Source: Meridianimarinicoccus roseus (lineage in GTDB: Bacteria > Pseudomonadota > Alphaproteobacteria > Rhodobacterales > Rhodobacteraceae). From it: a stretch of DNA of 64,000 nucleotides. Under the pieces are notes generated by a model, which worked only from the letters and a program-made list of their open reading frames with translations, had not been told where the DNA came from and ran no database searches. The number at the start of each line of letters is the position of its first letter. Positions within the stretch are counted from its first letter, which is position 1. A program made the translations under genes and the position numbers. The DNA lies in the NCBI RefSeq assembly GCF_003172915.1, contig NZ_QGKU01000048.1:248001-312000 (forward strand), in the 5' to 3' direction. Below are positions 62,302 to 64,000 of this stretch, piece by piece.

Positions 62302-63288
62302 TCAGCCCAGCGAGGTGCTGACAGCGCTTTCGGGAAGTTCCTCGGCGAAGCAGCGCTGGTAGAACTCGGCCACGGTCTGGCGTTCAAGCTCGTCGCACTT
62401 GTTCAGGAACGACAGCCGGAAGGCATAGCCAACGTCCTTGAAGATGCGCGCGTTCTGCGCCCATGCGATCACGGTGCGCGGGCTCATCACGGTGCTGAGT
62501 TCGCCGTTCATGAAGGCGGTTCGGGACAGGTCGGCCACGGTCACCATCTGGCTGACGGTTTGACGGCCTTCCTTGGTGTTGTATTGCGGACACTTGGACA
62601 GCACGATCGCGGCCTCGGCATCGTGGCTGAGGTAGTTCAGGGTGGCCACGAGCGACCAGCGGTCCATCTGGCCCTGGTTGATCTGCTGGGTGCCATGATA
62701 GAGGCCGGTGGTATCGCCAAGGCCGACGGTGTTCGCTGTGGCGAAAATGCGGAAACTGGGGTTCGGGCTGATCACCTTGTTCTGGTCCAGCAGCGTCAGC
62801 TTCCCGTCAGCTTCCAGCACGCGCTGGATCACGAACATCACGTCGGCGCGCCCGGCGTCGTATTCGTCAAAGACGATCGCGGTCGGCGTACGCAGCGCCC
62901 AGGGCAGGATGCCTTCCTGGAATTCCGTGTACTGCTTGCCGTCCTTGAGCTTGATCGCGTCCTTGCCGATCAGGTCGATCCGGCTGATGTGGCTGTCGAG
63001 GTTGACGCGCACCAGTGGCCAGTTCAGCCGCGCGGCGACCTGTTCGATATGGGTGGACTTTCCGGTACCGTGGTAGCCCTGGATCATCACGCGGCGGTTG
63101 AAGGCGAAGCCCGCCAGAATCGCCAGCGTGGTATCGCGGTCGAACTTATAGGTCGGGTCAAGGTCGGGCACGCGGTCGGAGGCTTCGGCGAACCCTTTCA
63201 CCACCATGTCGGTGTCGATGCCGAACACCTCGCGGACCGAGATGTCTTCGGAGGGTTTGCTGTTCACGTCCATGCTGCCGTCTGCCAT
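62302..63288 (-). CDS. cobS: Aerobic cobaltochelatase subunit CobS
   Basis: AAA+ ATPase subunit of the CobNST cobaltochelatase. At 328 residues it has Walker [19 protein letters not shown], Walker [15 protein letters not shown], and [17 protein letters not shown] (sensor region). The ATG of [15 protein letters not shown] was chosen; the upstream in-frame stretch has no family similarity. Likely works with CobT (58165-60057) and a CobN encoded elsewhere. Confidence 0.98.
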   Translation of the reverse strand: MADGSMDVNSKPSEDISVREVFGIDTDMVVKGFAEASDRVPDLDPTYKFDRDTTLAILAGFAFNRRVMIQGYHGTGKSTHIEQVAARLNWPLVRVNLDSHISRIDLIGKDAIKLKDGKQYTEFQEGILPWALRTPTAIVFDEYDAGRADVMFVIQRVLEADGKLTLLDQNKVISPNPSFRIFATANTVGLGDTTGLYHGTQQINQGQMDRWSLVATLNYLSHDAEAAIVLSKCPQYNTKEGRQTVSQMVTVADLSRTAFMNGELSTVMSPRTVIAWAQNARIFKDVGYAFRLSFLNKCDELERQTVAEFYQRCFAEELPESAVSTSLG

Positions 63289-63397
63289 GTTGCTGCCTTT
63301 CTGTCGGGTCGGTGGTGCAACATATCGCGGAAGGGTGCAAGGGGAAGGGCCGCACCGCGCGGGCGCAGTGTGCGCGGGGCGGGCCGGTTGCACCCGC

Positions 63398-64000
63398 CTA
63401 GGCGGCGGCGCGGCGTGCGGCGATGGCCTGTCCCGCGGCCCAGCCCGAGGACCACGCCCACTGGAAGTTGTAGCCGCCCAGCCAGCCGGTGACGTCCACC
63501 ACCTCGCCCACGAAGAAAAGGCCGGGCACGGTGCTTTCCATGCTGCGCGAGGACAGCGCGGCGGTGCTGACGCCGCCGGCCGTTACCTCGGCCTTGCGGT
63601 AGCCTTCGGTTCCGGTGGGGCGCAGTCGCCAGTCGGCAAGCTGCGTGCCGAGGGCGGCGAGGCGCGCGTCGGACAGGTCGGCCAGCCGGCCGGTCACCCC
63701 CGCTGCCACGGTCAGGTGCTCCGCAAGGCGTTTCGGGATCAACTCGCCGAGCACGGTGGCAACGTCGCGGCGGCCTGCACGGCCGCGTTCGGCGCGCAAT
63801 GTACCCGGCAGGTCGGTGCCGGGACACAAGGTGACCGCGATCTCGCCGCCCTCCGACCAGTAGCTCGAGGCCTGCAGGATCGCGGGGCCGGACAGGCCGC
63901 GATGGGTGAACAGAAGCGCCTCGTCGAAGGCCGCGCCGTTCGCGGCGATGCGGGCGTTCACCGCCACGCCGGACAGATCCGTGAAACTGTCGCCGAAGGT
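63398..64000 (-). CDS. HI0933-like flavoprotein (BaiN/YhiN family), 5' part outside the window
   Basis: The C-terminal ~200 residues of an NAD(P)/FAD-dependent oxidoreductase of the HI0933 family. Visible: [20 protein letters not shown] (family signature), [24 protein letters not shown] (two motifs) and the C-terminal FAD-binding [27 protein letters not shown] (also two). The frame stays open to position 64000, so the start lies beyond the edge. Substrate unknown. Confidence 0.93.
   Translation of the reverse strand, partial: TFGDSFTDLSGVAVNARIAANGAAFDEALLFTHRGLSGPAILQASSYWSEGGEIAVTLCPGTDLPGTLRAERGRAGRRDVATVLGELIPKRLAEHLTVAAGVTGRLADLSDARLAALGTQLADWRLRPTGTEGYRKAEVTAGGVSTAALSSRSMESTVPGLFFVGEVVDVTGWLGGYNFQWAWSSGWAAGQAIAARRAAA

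Overview
The window is a GC-rich (roughly two-thirds G+C by eye), densely coding chromosomal segment from an alphaproteobacterium, almost certainly Rhodobacteraceae. This rests on the 44-residue aa3-type cytochrome oxidase subunit IV, the CobS/CobT aerobic cobaltochelatase pair, the pyrB-(two membrane proteins)-pyrC'-plsY order, the alpha/beta hydrolase-OsmC fusion and general protein character. A glycine-to-betaine methyltransferase operon suggests a halotolerant or halophilic member. I see no insertion sequence, prophage, integrase or CRISPR array; one tRNA gene (tRNA-Leu, anticodon TAG) is present.

Layout. 1-8.1 kb: 3' part of uvrA followed by three short tandem repeats, a patatin-like phospholipase, an alpha/beta hydrolase-OsmC fusion, a DEAD-box helicase, and a three-gene unit of PepSY protein, cytochrome b561 and membrane-anchored LuxR-type regulator. 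8.4-13.5 kb: glnBA, the NAD(P)HX repair enzymes as two overlapping genes instead of one fusion, tRNA-Leu and trigger factor. 13.8-17.4 kb: small single genes (histidine phosphatase, hemerythrin-like, PNPOx-like, DUF427, a putative outer-membrane protein, an ABM-domain protein).

17.5-31.9 kb is the most coherent region. On the minus strand gcvT-gcvH-gcvP lie behind a tandem glycine riboswitch. Divergently on the plus strand runs a fused glycine/sarcosine/dimethylglycine N-methyltransferase, then methionine synthase split in two genes, metK, ahcY and an adenosine-kinase-like PfkB protein, ending at a strong terminator. Together they would methylate glycine to betaine with SAM, hydrolyse SAH, remove adenosine, remethylate homocysteine and remake SAM. 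The divergent gcv operon can turn glycine into the one-carbon units that feed the methyl groups.

31.9-43.2 kb: pyrimidine operon with a dihydroorotase homologue lacking its metal ligands, a uracil-DNA glycosylase lacking most Fe-S ligands, moaB, an RND efflux pair and a DsbD-N-like protein. 43.3-48.6 kb: yqgE, Sua5-type synthase, acyl-CoA dehydrogenase, MBL hydrolase, oxidase subunit IV and a lipoprotein. 48.6-55.7 kb: azlCD, then an overlapping molybdenum-cofactor operon fdhD-mobA-mobB-moeA, whose moeA carries an extra N-terminal domain, then a CLC channel. 55.7-64 kb: a second DUF427 gene with 11-bp tandem repeats upstream, aminopeptidase P, cobT, a CYTH-CHAD protein, a DUF1428 protein, cobS and the 3' part of an HI0933-like flavoprotein cut by the window edge.

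Starts were chosen by ribosome-binding site, by 1- or 4-base overlaps with the upstream gene, or by family N-termini. Functions come from reading motifs by eye; no database search was run.
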